Numbered from the stretch's first letter, positions 8,312 to 19,748 are shown. The stretch is 64,000 nucleotides of DNA from Pseudomonas muyukensis (GCF_019139535.1 NZ_CP077073.1:2446501-2510500); one strand, 5' to 3'. Numbers and translations are program-made. Notes: generated by a model not told the origin, from the sequence alone.

Positions 8312-9289
8312 TTATTCGGTCTGGGCCGGTTCCGCCTGATGCGACAGGCTGTACACATAGGCTGCCAACAAGTGCACCTTGTCGTTGCCTTGCATCTGCG
8401 CCTGGGCTGGCATCTGCCCTTGGCGACCGTAGCGGATGGTCTGTTGCAGCTGGGCGAAGCTCGAGCCGTAGATGAACGCCTGCGGGTGGGTCAGGTTGGG
8501 CGCGCCCATGGCCGGGGTGCCCTTGCCTTCGGGGCCGTGGCAGGCCACGCAGTTGCTGGCGAAGATCTGCTGGCCCTTGACCGGGTCGGCCTTGGCGTCT
8601 TCGGGCAGCTTGCGGCCATCGAGGTTGGTCAGCACGAAGGCGGCCACGTCGGCCACGCCCTGCTCGCCAATCACCGTGGCCCAACCCGGCATCACCCCGT
8701 GGCGACCATTCATGATGGTGGCCTTGATGGTCTCCGGTTCACCGCCCCAGCGCCAGTCGTTGTCGGTCAGGTTGGGGAAGCCGTAGGCGCCGCGGGCGTC
8801 GGAACCGTGGCACACCGAGCAGTTGGAGGCGAACAGCCGCGCGCCCATCTTCAGCGCCTGTGGGTCCTTGGCCACTTCTTCCACCGGCATGGCGGCGAAC
8901 TTGGCGAAGATTGGCCCGAAGCGGGCGTCGGCCTTGGCCATCTCCTTTTCCCATTCGTGCACGCCGGTCCAGCCGGCCTGACCGTTGCTGAACTCGGTCT
9001 GCTTGTCGTTATCCAGGTACGCGTAGCCCGGCAGGATGCCTTTCCAGTTGCCCAGGCCGGGGTAGAGCACCAGGTAGCCGAGGGCGAAGACGACGGTGCC
9101 GACGAACAGCCAGAACCACCATTTCGGCAGCGGGTTGTCGTACTCCTCGATGCCGTCGAAGGCGTGGCCGACGGTTTCGTCGGTGATTTCCTCGCGCTGG
9201 CCCTTGCGGGTCGACAGCAGCAGCCAGGTCAGGGCGAAGATGGTGCCCAGGGTCAGGACGCTGACGTACAGACTCCAGAAGGTTGTCAT
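8312..9289 (-). CDS. ccoP1: CcoP1, dihaem c-type cytochrome subunit of cbb3 oxidase 1
   Basis: A 325-residue membrane-anchored dihaem cytochrome c that passes electrons to CcoO and CcoN. An N-terminal FixP-type membrane region comprises two hydrophobic segments (about 5-25 and 55-78, around [13 protein letters not shown]). Two haem-binding motifs follow, CSVCH and CVACH, each with a downstream methionine-containing segment (HGVMPGW; GQMPAQ). The start overlaps the end of ccoQ1 by 4 bp. Compared with CcoP2 it has about 12 extra residues between [10 protein letters not shown] and HEWEKEM, in the linker before the first haem domain. Confidence 0.95.
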   Translation of the reverse strand: MTTFWSLYVSVLTLGTIFALTWLLLSTRKGQREEITDETVGHAFDGIEEYDNPLPKWWFWLFVGTVVFALGYLVLYPGLGNWKGILPGYAYLDNDKQTEFSNGQAGWTGVHEWEKEMAKADARFGPIFAKFAAMPVEEVAKDPQALKMGARLFASNCSVCHGSDARGAYGFPNLTDNDWRWGGEPETIKATIMNGRHGVMPGWATVIGEQGVADVAAFVLTNLDGRKLPEDAKADPVKGQQIFASNCVACHGPEGKGTPAMGAPNLTHPQAFIYGSSFAQLQQTIRYGRQGQMPAQAQMQGNDKVHLLAAYVYSLSHQAEPAQTE

Positions 9290-9480
9290 TGTTGTTTGCT
9301 CCCAGAAGCTCGTGCTTGCTCGAGGTGCCGGATGGCCTCGGGATCGTCCGCGAACGGCAATTGCGTCGCTTCATCGAAATCCTTCTTGCGCCGTGGGCTG
9401 AACACCCACAGCGCCAGGCCCACGAAGGCCACCAGCACCAGCGCGGTGCCCAGACCGCGAATCATCCCGATATCCATCAT
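9286..9480 (-). CDS. ccoQ1: CcoQ1, small cbb3 oxidase subunit
   Basis: A 64-residue protein with one membrane helix (about 7-27, [20 protein letters not shown]) and a charged tail beginning [11 protein letters not shown]. CcoQ stabilises the assembled cbb3 complex. The gene starts at tandem ATG codons (9480/9477) two bases after the ccoO1 stop and overlaps ccoP1 by 4 bp. The position between ccoO and ccoP and the FixQ-type sequence make the call firm. Confidence 0.9.
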   Translation of the reverse strand: MMDIGMIRGLGTALVLVAFVGLALWVFSPRRKKDFDEATQLPFADDPEAIRHLEQARASGSKQQ

Positions 9481-9482
9481 GG

Positions 9483-10090
9483 TCACCGTTTGCTCTTGAT
9501 GAGGGTGCCAAGGCCTTGCAGGTACGCCACGATGGCGTCCATCTCGGTCTTGCCCTTGACTGCGTCCTTGGCACCGGCGATGTCTTCGTCGGTGTAGGGC
9601 ACGCCAAGCGTGCGCAGCACTTCCATCTTCTTGGCGGTGTCCTTGCCGTCGAGCTTGTGCTCGACCAGCCAGGGGTAGGACGGCATCTTCGATTCCGGCA
9701 CCACGTTGCGCGGGTTGTACAGATGCGCGCGGTGCCAGTCGTCCGAGTAGCGGCCGCCGACGCGGGCCAGGTCCGGCCCGGTGCGCTTGGAGCCCCACAG
9801 GAACGGGTGGTCCCACACGCTCTCGCCGGCCACCGAGTAGTGGCCGTAGCGTTCGGTTTCGGCGCGGAACGGGCGAATCATCTGCGAGTGGCAGCCCACG
9901 CAGCCTTCGCGGATGTAGATGTCACGCCCCTCGAGCTCCAGTGCGGTGCGCGGCTTCATGCCTTCGACCGGTTTGTTGGTGACGTCCTGGAAAAACAGCG
10001 GGACGATTTGCGTGAGGCCACCGATGCTCACCGCGATGACCATGAAGAAGGCCATCAGGCCTATGTTCTTCTCGACTGCTTCGTGCTTCA

Positions 10091-10091
<1 letters not shown>
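9483..10091 (-). CDS. ccoO1: CcoO1, monohaem cytochrome c subunit of cbb3 oxidase 1
   Basis: A 202-residue membrane-anchored monohaem cytochrome c that transfers electrons from CcoP to the CcoN active site. An N-terminal helix (about 10-31) is followed by the haem motif [12 protein letters not shown] and a C-terminal segment with [13 protein letters not shown]. It starts one base into the ccoN1 stop codon (TGATG). Positions 9724-9851 are identical at every base to the matching part of ccoO2. Confidence 0.95.
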
Positions 10092-11533
<1,442 letters not shown>

Positions 11534-11692
11534 TCTAAGGTTCCACGGTTTGGGTGTTCTTGTTGGTTGGTAAATCGGCGCCAGTATCGATAACCACCAG
11601 GGTTATGGCAACGCAAGGGATCGGGCGCCGACCCGTGTCCAGACCCGTTTCGCCACCGTCCCGTGGCGTTGGGGTCGAACGATTGTACACAA

Positions 11693-11704
11693 ACAAATAT
11701 TTGT
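11693..11704. promoter_or_regulatory. 12-bp palindrome upstream of ccoN1
   Basis: ACAAATATTTGT is a perfect palindrome within an AT-rich island about 160 bp upstream of the ccoN1 ATG, in otherwise GC-rich DNA. It may be an operator or part of the promoter. No regulator can be named from the sequence. Confidence 0.4.
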
Positions 11705-11898
11705 AATGTGTACCGTTTTCCATATTTTTCTGATCGATCGGTCAAGCTTTTTGATCGGGACGGCATCAGGCTGTGTGCCGCGTCTGCTTCGGTCCTTTGG
11801 GAGCGAAGCCCACTGTGGCAACAAGCTTAGTTGTGTTCGGAGGGGGTGCAAGGGAGGGGGCGAGCGGGGGGAGGCTGGTGTGATGTGGTGGGGCGGAT

Positions 11899-11926
11899 AT
11901 CGAGCGCCGCGCGGGCGGCGCTCGAT
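11899..11926. terminator. Strong stem-loop after ccoP2
   Basis: ATCGAGCGCCGC (11899-11910) pairs perfectly with GCGGCGCTCGAT (11915-11926) around a GCGG loop. It lies about 30 bp past the ccoP2 stop. The T-run (TTTTA) follows it on the plus strand, while on the minus strand it is followed by ATCC, so it is not a textbook intrinsic terminator for the ccoNOQP-2 operon. It may act as a stabilising 3' stem. Confidence 0.5.
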
Positions 11927-11956
11927 TTTACAGGCGTTGAATCTCTCCCGGCGTAC

Positions 11957-12898
11957 TCACTGAGCAGTCACTGTTTCAGGAATCTGATCCTGCGACAGGC
12001 TATACACATACGCCGCCAGCAGGTGGACCTTGTCGTTGCCCTGGATGTCGGCCTGGGCCGGCATCTGGCCCTGACGGCCGTAGCGGATGGTCTGCTGCAG
12101 CTGGGCGAAGCTCGAACCGTAGATGAACGCCTGCGGATGGGTCAGGTTGGGCGCGCCCATGGCCGGGGTGCCCTTGCCTTCAGGCCCGTGGCAGGCCACG
12201 CAGTTGCTGGCGAAGATCTCCTTGCCCTTGACCGGGTCGGCCTTGGCGTCCGCCGGCAGCTGGCGGCCGTCGAGGTTGGTCAGCACGAACGCGGCCACGT
12301 CGGCCACGCCCTGCTCGCCAATCACCGTGGACCAGCCCGGCATCACGCCATGGCGACCGTTCATGATGGTCGCCTTGATGGTCTGGGCGTCGCCGCCCCA
12401 GCGCCAGTCGCTGTCGGTCAGGTTGGGGAAGCCGTAGGAACCCTTGGCGTCGGAGCCGTGGCACACCGAGCAGTTGGAGGCGAACAGGCGGCTGCCCATC
12501 TTCAGCGCTTGCGGGTCCTTGGCCACTTCCTCCACTGGCATGGCGGCGTACTTGGCGAAGATCGGTCCGAACTTGGCGTCGGCCTTGTCCATCTCTTTCT
12601 GCCACTCGTCCACCTGGGTCCAGCCGTTCTCGTAGCCGGGCAGGATGCCTTTCCAGTTGCCCAGGCCCGGGTACAGGATCAGGTAGCCGACCGAGAACAC
12701 CAGGGTGCCGACGAACAGCCAGAACCACCATTTGGGCAGCGGGTTGTCATACTCCTCGATGCCATCGAAGCTGTGGCCCATGGTCTGGTCGGTGGTGTCG
12801 CTGCTCTGGCCCTTGCGGGTGCTGAGCAGCAGCCAGGTCAGGCCGATCAGGCTGCCGATGGTCAGTACGCTGATATACGTACTCCAGAAGGTGGTCAT
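11957..12898 (-). CDS. ccoP2: CcoP2, dihaem c-type cytochrome subunit of cbb3 oxidase 2
   Basis: A 313-residue paralogue of CcoP1 with the same plan: FixP-type membrane segments, then haem motifs CSVCH and CVACH. It differs mainly by a shorter linker ([12 protein letters not shown]) and a divergent C-terminus ([12 protein letters not shown]). It is the last gene of the distal, probably Anr-controlled, ccoNOQP-2 operon and overlaps ccoQ2 by 4 bp. It passes electrons from the bc1 complex or soluble c-type donors toward CcoN2. Confidence 0.95.
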   Translation of the reverse strand: MTTFWSTYISVLTIGSLIGLTWLLLSTRKGQSSDTTDQTMGHSFDGIEEYDNPLPKWWFWLFVGTLVFSVGYLILYPGLGNWKGILPGYENGWTQVDEWQKEMDKADAKFGPIFAKYAAMPVEEVAKDPQALKMGSRLFASNCSVCHGSDAKGSYGFPNLTDSDWRWGGDAQTIKATIMNGRHGVMPGWSTVIGEQGVADVAAFVLTNLDGRQLPADAKADPVKGKEIFASNCVACHGPEGKGTPAMGAPNLTHPQAFIYGSSFAQLQQTIRYGRQGQMPAQADIQGNDKVHLLAAYVYSLSQDQIPETVTAQ

Positions 12899-13086
12899 TG
12901 CCCGTTACTCCTCATGGCAGGTTCCTGCCCGGCGGGGGGCAGGCGGTCGTCGACGAAGGGCAGCAGGCGCGCTTCGGCGAAATCTCGGTCGCGGCGGCGG
13001 TTGAACACCCACAGTGACAGGCCGATGAAGGCAATCATCACCACCAGGGTGCCCAGGCCGCGGATCATGCCGATGTCTAGGTCCAT
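12895..13086 (-). CDS. ccoQ2: CcoQ2, small cbb3 oxidase subunit
   Basis: A 63-residue protein beginning [20 protein letters not shown], with one membrane helix and a basic [10 protein letters not shown] segment as in CcoQ1. It lies five bases after the ccoO2 stop and overlaps ccoP2 by 4 bp. It is assigned by position and similarity to CcoQ1; the C-terminal tail is not conserved between the two copies. Confidence 0.88.
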   Translation of the reverse strand: MDLDIGMIRGLGTLVVMIAFIGLSLWVFNRRRDRDFAEARLLPFVDDRLPPAGQEPAMRSNGQ

Positions 13087-13091
13087 CGCAC

Positions 13092-13700
13092 TCACCTCTT
13101 GTTCTTGATCGCGGTGCCGAGCACCTGCAGGTAGGCGACCAGCGCGTCCATCTCGGTCTTGCCCTTGACGGCTTCCTTGGCACCGGCGATGTCGTCGTCG
13201 CTGTAGGGCACGCCGAGGTTGCGCAGGACGCGCATCTTGACGTCGGTGTGGCTGTTGTCGACCGCCGCGGCCACCAGCCACGGATAGGACGGCATCTTCG
13301 ACTCCGGCACCACGTTGCGCGGGTTGTACAGGTGCGCGCGGTGCCAGTCGTCCGAGTAGCGGCCGCCGACGCGGGCCAGGTCCGGCCCGGTGCGCTTGGA
13401 GCCCCACAGGAACGGGTGGTCCCACACGCTCTCGCCGGCCACCGAGTAGTGGCCGTAGCGCTCGGTCTCGGCGCGGAACGGCCGGACCATCTGCGAGTGG
13501 CAGCCCACGCAGCCTTCGCGGATGTAGATGTCGCGGCCTTCCAGTTGCAGGGCGGTGTAGGGCTTCATGCCTTCGACCGGTTTGTTGGTGACGTCCTGGA
13601 AGAACAGCGGGACGATTTGCGTCAGGCCGCCGATGCTGACGGCGAACACCATCAGCAGGGCCATCAGGCCTATGTTTTTCTCAACGACTTCGTGTTTCAT
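13092..13700 (-). CDS. ccoO2: CcoO2, monohaem cytochrome c subunit of cbb3 oxidase 2
   Basis: A 202-residue protein of the same length as CcoO1, with the haem motif [12 protein letters not shown] and an N-terminal membrane anchor. The central part is almost identical to CcoO1, including a 128-bp stretch (13333-13460) with no base differences. The regions around [14 protein letters not shown] and the C-terminus have diverged. It lies 13 bp after ccoN2. Confidence 0.95.
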   Translation of the reverse strand: MKHEVVEKNIGLMALLMVFAVSIGGLTQIVPLFFQDVTNKPVEGMKPYTALQLEGRDIYIREGCVGCHSQMVRPFRAETERYGHYSVAGESVWDHPFLWGSKRTGPDLARVGGRYSDDWHRAHLYNPRNVVPESKMPSYPWLVAAAVDNSHTDVKMRVLRNLGVPYSDDDIAGAKEAVKGKTEMDALVAYLQVLGTAIKNKR

Positions 13701-13713
13701 CAGGCTCTACTCC

Positions 13714-15138
<1,425 letters not shown>

Positions 15139-15187
15139 GTATGGGTTCCCATCCACGGTTATAGGCAGGCTAGACAGCGAGGCAAGC

Positions 15188-15913
15188 ATGATTAATGGGC
15201 AAAGTGCCGGTATTGACGGGGATCAATGGGCGAAGATCGCAAATGTCCCAGGCTTGCGCTGCGATCCTCCGAAAACTCCGGGGGATCGCGGCGTTTGCGC
15301 CTGCCTGATCCTGGCCCATGGCGCCGGTGCGCCAATGGACAGCGGGTTCATGGAGGACATGGCGCAAAGGCTGGCGGGGCAAGGGGTAGGGGTGGTGCGC
15401 TTCGAGTTTGCGTACATGGCCCAGCGGCGTGTCAGCGGCGCTAAACGGCCGCCCAATCCGCAGAAGGTGTTGCTGGAAACCTGGCGGACTGTATACGAAC
15501 AGGTGCGACCTTTAGTCGCAGGAAAATTGGCCGTTGGCGGCAAGTCCATGGGCGGGCGCATGGCCAGTTTGCTGGCTGATGAACTCGGCGCCGATGCGCT
15601 GGTGTGCTTGGGCTATCCGTTCTATGCGGTGGGCAAGCCGGAAAAACCCCGGGTCGAGCACCTGGCGGGGCTGCGGACGCCCACGCTGATCGTGCAGGGC
15701 GAGCGGGATGCCCTGGGCAATCGTGAGGCGGTGGCGGGGTATGAACTATCGCCGGCGATCGAGGTGTGCTGGCTGGCGGCGGCGGATCATGACTTGAAGC
15801 CGCTGAAGGTGTCCGGGTTCAGCCATGAGCAGCATCTGCAGACGGCGGCGCAGCGGGTGGCGGGGTTTTTGACCGATGCGCCGGCAAGCCGGCTCCTGCG
15901 CTGTTCCCTGTAG
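15188..15913 (+). CDS. Alpha/beta hydrolase, KANL3/Tex30-like family
   Basis: A 241-residue cytoplasmic alpha/beta hydrolase-fold protein. [20 protein letters not shown] near the N-terminus supplies the oxyanion region. [11 protein letters not shown] holds the nucleophile S120 in G-x-S-x-G, and the later segments GERDALG and ADHDLKPL carry candidate acid and histidine residues. The family is often annotated as alpha/beta family hydrolase or dienelactone-hydrolase-like; the substrate is unknown. The ATG at 15188 is preceded by GAGG at a good distance. It places the ccoN2 Anr box inside the coding sequence, so a later start cannot be excluded. The last residues ([12 protein letters not shown]) are encoded by a REP element. 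Confidence 0.8.
   Translation: MINGQSAGIDGDQWAKIANVPGLRCDPPKTPGDRGVCACLILAHGAGAPMDSGFMEDMAQRLAGQGVGVVRFEFAYMAQRRVSGAKRPPNPQKVLLETWRTVYEQVRPLVAGKLAVGGKSMGGRMASLLADELGADALVCLGYPFYAVGKPEKPRVEHLAGLRTPTLIVQGERDALGNREAVAGYELSPAIEVCWLAAADHDLKPLKVSGFSHEQHLQTAAQRVAGFLTDAPASRLLRCSL
15213..15226 (-). promoter_or_regulatory. Anr box upstream of ccoN2
   Basis: TTGACGGGGATCAA fits TTGAY-N4-RTCAA exactly. It is centred about 81 bp before the ccoN2 ATG. It lies within the first codons of the divergent hydrolase if that gene starts at 15188. The motif and neighbouring gene make Anr the likely ligand. Confidence 0.85.
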
Positions 15914-15921
15914 GAGCCGGC
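15888..15921. repeat. REP inverted repeat overlapping the hydrolase 3' end
   Basis: GCCGGCTCCT (15888-15897) is matched by AGGAGCCGGC (15912-15921). This is the same GTAGGAGCCGGC core as in the large array at 32.8 kb. It supplies the stop region and last codons of the hydrolase gene and lies between two convergent genes. Confidence 0.8.
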
Positions 15922-15935
15922 GAACCTGTACGCGC

Positions 15936-16220
15936 TTAGTCGCGGTACTCGCACAGGTAGGCGGTATCGACGGCGACCTTGAGCTGGAACTTGCTGTCGG
16001 CCGGCACGTTGAACTGGCTGCCTGCGGCGAATTTCTCCCAGTTGTCGCTGCCCGGCAGCTTGACGGTCAGGGCGCCGGAGACCACGTGCATGATCTCGCG
16101 CTTGGCGGTGCCGAACTCGTATTCACCCGGCGCCATGACGCCGACGGTAGCCGGACCTTCATGGCCTTCGAAGGCGATCGACTTGACAGTGCCATCGAAG
16201 TACTCATTGACCTTGAACAT
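15936..16220 (-). CDS. ppnP: Pyrimidine/purine nucleoside phosphorylase
   Basis: A 94-residue single-domain cupin of the PpnP (formerly DUF1255/YaiE) family, which phosphorolyses several purine and pyrimidine nucleosides. The sequence [20 protein letters not shown] and the motif [20 protein letters not shown] are characteristic, and the length matches the family exactly. The ATG at 16220 was chosen because upstream in-frame sequence is not conserved. It converges on the hydrolase gene. Confidence 0.92.
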   Translation of the reverse strand: MFKVNEYFDGTVKSIAFEGHEGPATVGVMAPGEYEFGTAKREIMHVVSGALTVKLPGSDNWEKFAAGSQFNVPADSKFQLKVAVDTAYLCEYRD

Positions 16221-16293
16221 GGGGCGGCTCCTGAAAAAGGGCTGAAAAATGGGCTGGCCAGTATGCCCAAGGCCCACGGCGGCGTCATCTGTT

Positions 16294-16845
16294 TCAGGCA
16301 TCCCCCGCCGGCAGGCTCAAGGGCAGCAGGCGGGCGGTGTTGCGCGCATCCTCCAGGGCCCGGTGCTGGCGCCCGGAAAACTGCAGCCCGGCCAGTTGCA
16401 GGGCGCCGTTCAACCCCGCCGGTCGTTGCAACTGGCGGGCCTTGGCGAAGCGCTGCTTGAGGTTAATGTGCGGCAACTGCGCCAGCAGGCTGTGCACCTG
16501 GTGCAGCTGCCATTCTTGCAGCAACTGCTTGCGGTCGTAGTCGCCCCAGCTGACCCAGGCCTGCAACTGTCCCTGGTGATGCGCCAGCCAGCGCTCGAAC
16601 TGCCCCCAGACCTCGGCGAACGGCGCGGCGCCGTCGACGTCGGCCTGGCGAATGTGGGTCAGCTCGCGGCAGAACGGGGTCAGTTGCGGCCGCCGCCTGG
16701 GCCGCACGAAACGCTGGAAATGCTCGACCTCGCGGCCGTCGCGGGTGACCAGGCTCGCGCCGATCTCGATGACTTCCATATCCGTGACCGGCCAGCCACC
16801 TTCATCGGTGGTGGCTTCCAGGTCGATCACCAACCAATGGCCCAT
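16294..16845 (-). CDS. DEDDh-type 3'-5' exonuclease (ERI-1/KapD-like)
   Basis: A 183-residue single-domain exonuclease. The Exo I motif is D8-x-E10 in [12 protein letters not shown]. The Exo II region lies around [11 protein letters not shown], and Exo III is [14 protein letters not shown] near the C-terminus, giving a DEDDh active site with two metal ions. The closest general type is the ERI-1/KapD-like ribonuclease group, so an RNA 3'-end role is plausible; the substrate is not shown by the sequence. The ATG at 16845 begins immediately before the catalytic strand, as in relatives. Confidence 0.85.
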   Translation of the reverse strand: MGHWLVIDLEATTDEGGWPVTDMEVIEIGASLVTRDGREVEHFQRFVRPRRRPQLTPFCRELTHIRQADVDGAAPFAEVWGQFERWLAHHQGQLQAWVSWGDYDRKQLLQEWQLHQVHSLLAQLPHINLKQRFAKARQLQRPAGLNGALQLAGLQFSGRQHRALEDARNTARLLPLSLPAGDA

Positions 16846-17031
16846 GCCAGGCTCCCTATCAATGCACGAAGATCCCTCGGCAAGCCCTCGAAGAGGCGCC
16901 AGCGCGCGGGCCAGTAGAGCGTAGCCAAAGTCGGCGCGCACGGCATCCCCTGGCACTTTGGCATATCCGGCGGTTGTGCCGGTCAGGGAAAACGCCTAGC
17001 TTAGGCGCATTAATGTGATGAGTGTCCCGAC

Positions 17032-17826
17032 TTGATCCCTTTGCCCAGCCTCAAGCTGTCGTCCACCTTGCTGCTGTTCGCCACCTTGTTGCTGACAGCT
17101 GCGGCGCGGGCCGACGAGGCCCATGAGGTGAAGGTCGGCGCGGCGCACTTCCCGCCCTACACGGTGCGCCCGGAGCAGGGAGCCGATACCGGCTTGCTGC
17201 CGCAGTTGGTGGAGGCGCTGAACCGGATGCAGGGGCAGTACCGGTTCGTCCTGGTGCCGACCTCGATTCCCCGGCGCTTCGGTGATTTCCAGCAGGGCCG
17301 CACCGACATGGCGATCTTCGAGAACCCGCAGTGGGGTTGGCAGGGCATCGCGCACAAGGCCGTGGACATGGGCCTTGAGGATGCCGAGATCTTCGTCGCC
17401 CGCCAGCAGGCCGAGCGTGACCAGCGCTATTTCGACGACCTCGACGGCAAGCGCCTGGCGCTGTTCAACGGCTATCACTATGCCTTCGCCGATTTCAACC
17501 CAGACCCGGCCTACCTGAAGAAGCGCTACCGGGCGACCCTGACCTACTCCCACGACAGCAACCTGAACATGGTCGAGCGCGGGCGCGCCGATGTTGCCCT
17601 GGTGACCCGTTCGTACCTGATCGATTTTCTCAAGCGCAACCCCGGCAGCGCGTTGATGGCCTCGGAGCGGGTCGACCAGGTCTACCATCACTACGCGCTG
17701 CTGCGCCCCGACGCGCCGATCAGCCCCGAGGCATTCGCCGGCCTGCTGCGCGGCCTGCGCGAGAACGGCGAGCTGCTGCGCATCTTCCGGCCCTACAAGA
17801 TCACTGTCGAAGCCCCGCGCGACTAA
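17032..17826 (+). CDS. Periplasmic solute-binding protein, family 3-like
   Basis: A 264-residue protein with a signal peptide (hydrophobic core SSTLLLFATLLLTAAARA, cleavage near ARA-DE) and a type II periplasmic binding fold (KVGAAHFPPYTVRPEQGADTGLLP...). No permease or ATPase genes are adjacent, so it may be an orphan amino-acid-like binding protein or a sensor accessory. The only in-frame start upstream of the signal peptide is a TTG at 17032, with a TAA stop at 17011. Its own TAA stop is the first part of the iron-starvation promoter of the next gene. Confidence 0.75.
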   Translation: MIPLPSLKLSSTLLLFATLLLTAAARADEAHEVKVGAAHFPPYTVRPEQGADTGLLPQLVEALNRMQGQYRFVLVPTSIPRRFGDFQQGRTDMAIFENPQWGWQGIAHKAVDMGLEDAEIFVARQQAERDQRYFDDLDGKRLALFNGYHYAFADFNPDPAYLKKRYRATLTYSHDSNLNMVERGRADVALVTRSYLIDFLKRNPGSALMASERVDQVYHHYALLRPDAPISPEAFAGLLRGLRENGELLRIFRPYKITVEAPRD

Positions 17827-17847
17827 ATTGCCCGGGGCGGGTCACGT
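17824..17847 (+). promoter_or_regulatory. PvdS iron-starvation promoter of the acetylase gene
   Basis: TAAAT (17824-17828), 16 bases, then CGT (17845-17847), preceded by C as usual for pseudomonad IS boxes. The TAA is also the stop codon of the upstream gene. The distance to the downstream ATG (17884) is about 37 bp. Confidence 0.85.
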
Positions 17848-17883
17848 TCACAGGAGTGAGCCTTCTTTCACTTGCCGTGAGCC

Positions 17884-18897
17884 ATGACCATGCCGTTCGA
17901 TGCTGCTTCGCCGCCCCTTTGCGCGCCTCGTTGGCGCACCCTGCACGCCGACGAGGGCGATTGCCACCTGAGCCTCGCCCTGGAAGGACGCCCGTTGATC
18001 GGCGTGCGTCTGGTGCCGGAGCAGGCGCTGCATGTGCACCTCGAGCAGCTTTGCCCTGAACGCTCGGAGCAGGCGTTGTGGGCGGCCTGTTACTGGTTGC
18101 TGTCCCGTAATCCGGGTTGTCTGCGCCTGGTCTGGCACTTGCCGGGTGTGCAGTCGCAGGCCCTGGCCAGCGGCTTGCTGGTGCCGGGTGAGGCGCCGGG
18201 GCAGTACCTGTGCGAGCGCGCGTTGTTCTGGCAATTGCCCCAGCCGTGGCTGGGCGAGTCGCGGGCCTACCCGCAGCAGATGCTGATCAGCCAAGGCAAG
18301 CGCCACCCGCGCCGTGCGCCCAAGCCGCGCGGCGAGGTATACCGGCGTTTCGATGCGCGCCTGGGGGCCTGGGTGTCGTTGCGCACCCTGGAGATCGAGC
18401 AGGACCTTGAGCGTTTCAATCGCTGGCAGAACAGCTCGCGGGTCGCGCAGTTCTGGCAGGAGAGCGGTACGCTGGCGCAGCACCGCGAATACCTCGGCAA
18501 GCTCGAGCAGGACCCACATACCCTGACCCTGATCGGCTGTTTCGACGATGAGCCGTTCGCCTACTTCGAGGCCTACTGGGCCAAGGAAGACCGTATCGCG
18601 CCGTTTTATCCTGCCGACGACTACGACCGCGGCATCCACATGCTGGTGGGGGAGCAGGCGCACCGCGGGCCGCACAAGGTGGCCAGCTGGCTGTCGGCGC
18701 TGGTCCACTACCTGTTCCTCGACGACCCGCGCACCCAGCGGGTGGTGGCCGAGCCGCGCGCCGACAACGGCAAGATGATCGGCTACATGCACGACCAGTG
18801 CTTCCACTGCGAGAAGGAATTCGATTTCCCGCACAAGCGTGCGGCGCTGATGATCCTGGGGCGTGAGCGGTTCTTCGATCGCTGCAGCTTGGTGTGA
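17884..18897 (+). CDS. pvdYII: GNAT acetyltransferase, PvdYII/IucB-like hydroxyornithine acetylase
   Basis: A 337-residue protein whose C-terminal half is the siderophore-type GNAT domain (Acetyltransf_8, as in IucB and RhbD). Examples are FEAYWAKEDRIAPFYPADDYDRGIHMLVGE, GPHKVASWLSALVHYLF and ERFFDRC at the end. In fluorescent pseudomonads a PvdYII-type enzyme acetylates N5-hydroxyornithine for the pyoverdine side chain. The gene lies just upstream of pvdS and pvdL and has a matching PvdS promoter, which supports a pyoverdine role. An aerobactin-like or other hydroxamate function is less likely here. ATGs at 17884 and 17890 are both possible starts. Confidence 0.75.
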   Translation: MTMPFDAASPPLCAPRWRTLHADEGDCHLSLALEGRPLIGVRLVPEQALHVHLEQLCPERSEQALWAACYWLLSRNPGCLRLVWHLPGVQSQALASGLLVPGEAPGQYLCERALFWQLPQPWLGESRAYPQQMLISQGKRHPRRAPKPRGEVYRRFDARLGAWVSLRTLEIEQDLERFNRWQNSSRVAQFWQESGTLAQHREYLGKLEQDPHTLTLIGCFDDEPFAYFEAYWAKEDRIAPFYPADDYDRGIHMLVGEQAHRGPHKVASWLSALVHYLFLDDPRTQRVVAEPRADNGKMIGYMHDQCFHCEKEFDFPHKRAALMILGRERFFDRCSLV

Positions 18898-18933
18898 GGC
18901 GCGTCGCCCTGCAGGACTCGGCATTGCCTGCTG

Positions 18934-18995
18934 CGCCAGCAAGGCTGGCTCCTACAGGGCCGGACGGGAACTGTGTAGGAGTCGGCTTGCCGGCG
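18934..18995. repeat. REP pair between pvdYII and pvdS
   Basis: CGCCAGCAAGGCTGGCTCCTAC (from 18934) faces TGTAGGAGTCGGCTTGCCGGCG (18974-18995). This head-to-head pair of REP units has the same layout as one unit of the array at 32.8 kb. It lies between the convergent pvdYII and pvdS genes. Confidence 0.75.
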
Positions 18996-19005
18996 AGCCC
19001 GGCCG

Positions 19006-19533
19006 TCAGCCCTGGCGGCTGCTCTTGCGGCAGTGGATCAGCGCATCGCGAATCATGAAGTTGACCAGCGTCGGCGAGACCCCCAGCTCCTTGGCGATGT
19101 CCTTTTGCGGCACGCCGTGCAGCCGGTACATCTCGAAGGCATAGCGGGTGCGCGCGGGCAGTTCGTTGAGCGAGGCGGCGATGTGTTCGAGGGTGGCGAG
19201 GTTGATGTGGGTGGCTTCGGGCGAGGCGTTCTGGATGACCACGTTCAGGCCCTCCTCTTCACTGCCGGAGTACTTCAGCTCCATGGCCTGCTTGCGGTAG
19301 TGATCGATGGCCAGGTTGCGCACGATCTGGAACAGGTAGCTGAGCTGGGCCTTGAACGATGACGTGATCTGCGGGGCGGCACTGAGCCGGAAGAACGCGT
19401 CCTGCACCACATCCTCGGCGCGTGAGCGGCAGCCGGTGATGCGCGCCGCGATCTTGACCAGGATATTGCGGTTGTCGACGAACGCCTGGAGTAACGGTGA
19501 ATCGCACTTACTTGTGGATAGTTGTTCCGCCAT
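19006..19533 (-). CDS. pvdS: PvdS-type ECF sigma factor controlling pyoverdine synthesis
   Basis: A 175-residue group-IV sigma factor. Region 2 (about 10-85) includes ITGCRSRAEDVVQDAFFRL and IVRNLAIDHYRKQ. Region 4 (about 115-170) includes ELPARTRYAFEMYRLHG and the helix-turn-helix KDIAKELGVSPTLVNFMIRDAL. It directs RNA polymerase to iron-starvation promoters, five of which are visible here. I chose the ATG at 19533, which has an AAGGTGA ribosome site, over an ATG at 19629 that lies inside the promoter. A Fur box overlaps the -35 element. It diverges from pvdL. Confidence 0.93.
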   Translation of the reverse strand: MAEQLSTSKCDSPLLQAFVDNRNILVKIAARITGCRSRAEDVVQDAFFRLSAAPQITSSFKAQLSYLFQIVRNLAIDHYRKQAMELKYSGSEEEGLNVVIQNASPEATHINLATLEHIAASLNELPARTRYAFEMYRLHGVPQKDIAKELGVSPTLVNFMIRDALIHCRKSSRQG

Positions 19534-19600
19534 GGAAATCACCTTGTCTCGGAGGGGAAAGGGAGCACAGCCAGAAGCGATGCTTCCTACGACGTGCGAC

Positions 19601-19629
19601 AAACTATTCAGAATGATAATGATTGTCAA
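19601..19629 (-). promoter_or_regulatory. Fur-regulated promoter of pvdS
   Basis: On the minus strand TTGACA (19629-19624), 17 bases, then TAGTTT (19606-19601) form a sigma-70-type promoter. The overlapping plus-strand sequence GAATGATAATGATTGTCAA (19611-19629) is a good Fur box. Fur-Fe(II) would cover the -35 and spacer and shut off pvdS when iron is ample. Confidence 0.85.
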
Positions 19630-19724
19630 ATACGAAAGTTAATGAGTTTCGATTAATTTCGGTTCTAAGCGATCGCACTGTGAAGCGCGTCAACCTTGCC
19701 GCTTGCGCCGGCCTGTTCCGGGCC

Positions 19725-19748
19725 TAATTTCTGCCCTGGTTTATCCGT
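19725..19748 (+). promoter_or_regulatory. PvdS iron-starvation promoter of pvdL
   Basis: CCTAATTTC... gives TAATT (19725-19729), 16 bases, then CGT (19746-19748). Spacing is identical to the other four sites; the -35 has one change (TAATT for TAAAT). The pvdL ATG is about 94 bp downstream. Confidence 0.75.

Larger units (their letters stand above)
11534..11956. other. Intergenic region between the two cbb3 operons (ccoN1 promoter region)
   Basis: This 423-bp gap holds no convincing gene. It contains the ccoN1 promoter region, an AT-rich stretch with the palindrome ACAAATATTTGT (11693-11704), and near the ccoP2 end a strong 12-bp stem-loop (11899-11926). I found no TTGAT-N4-ATCAA box. Confidence 0.7.
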
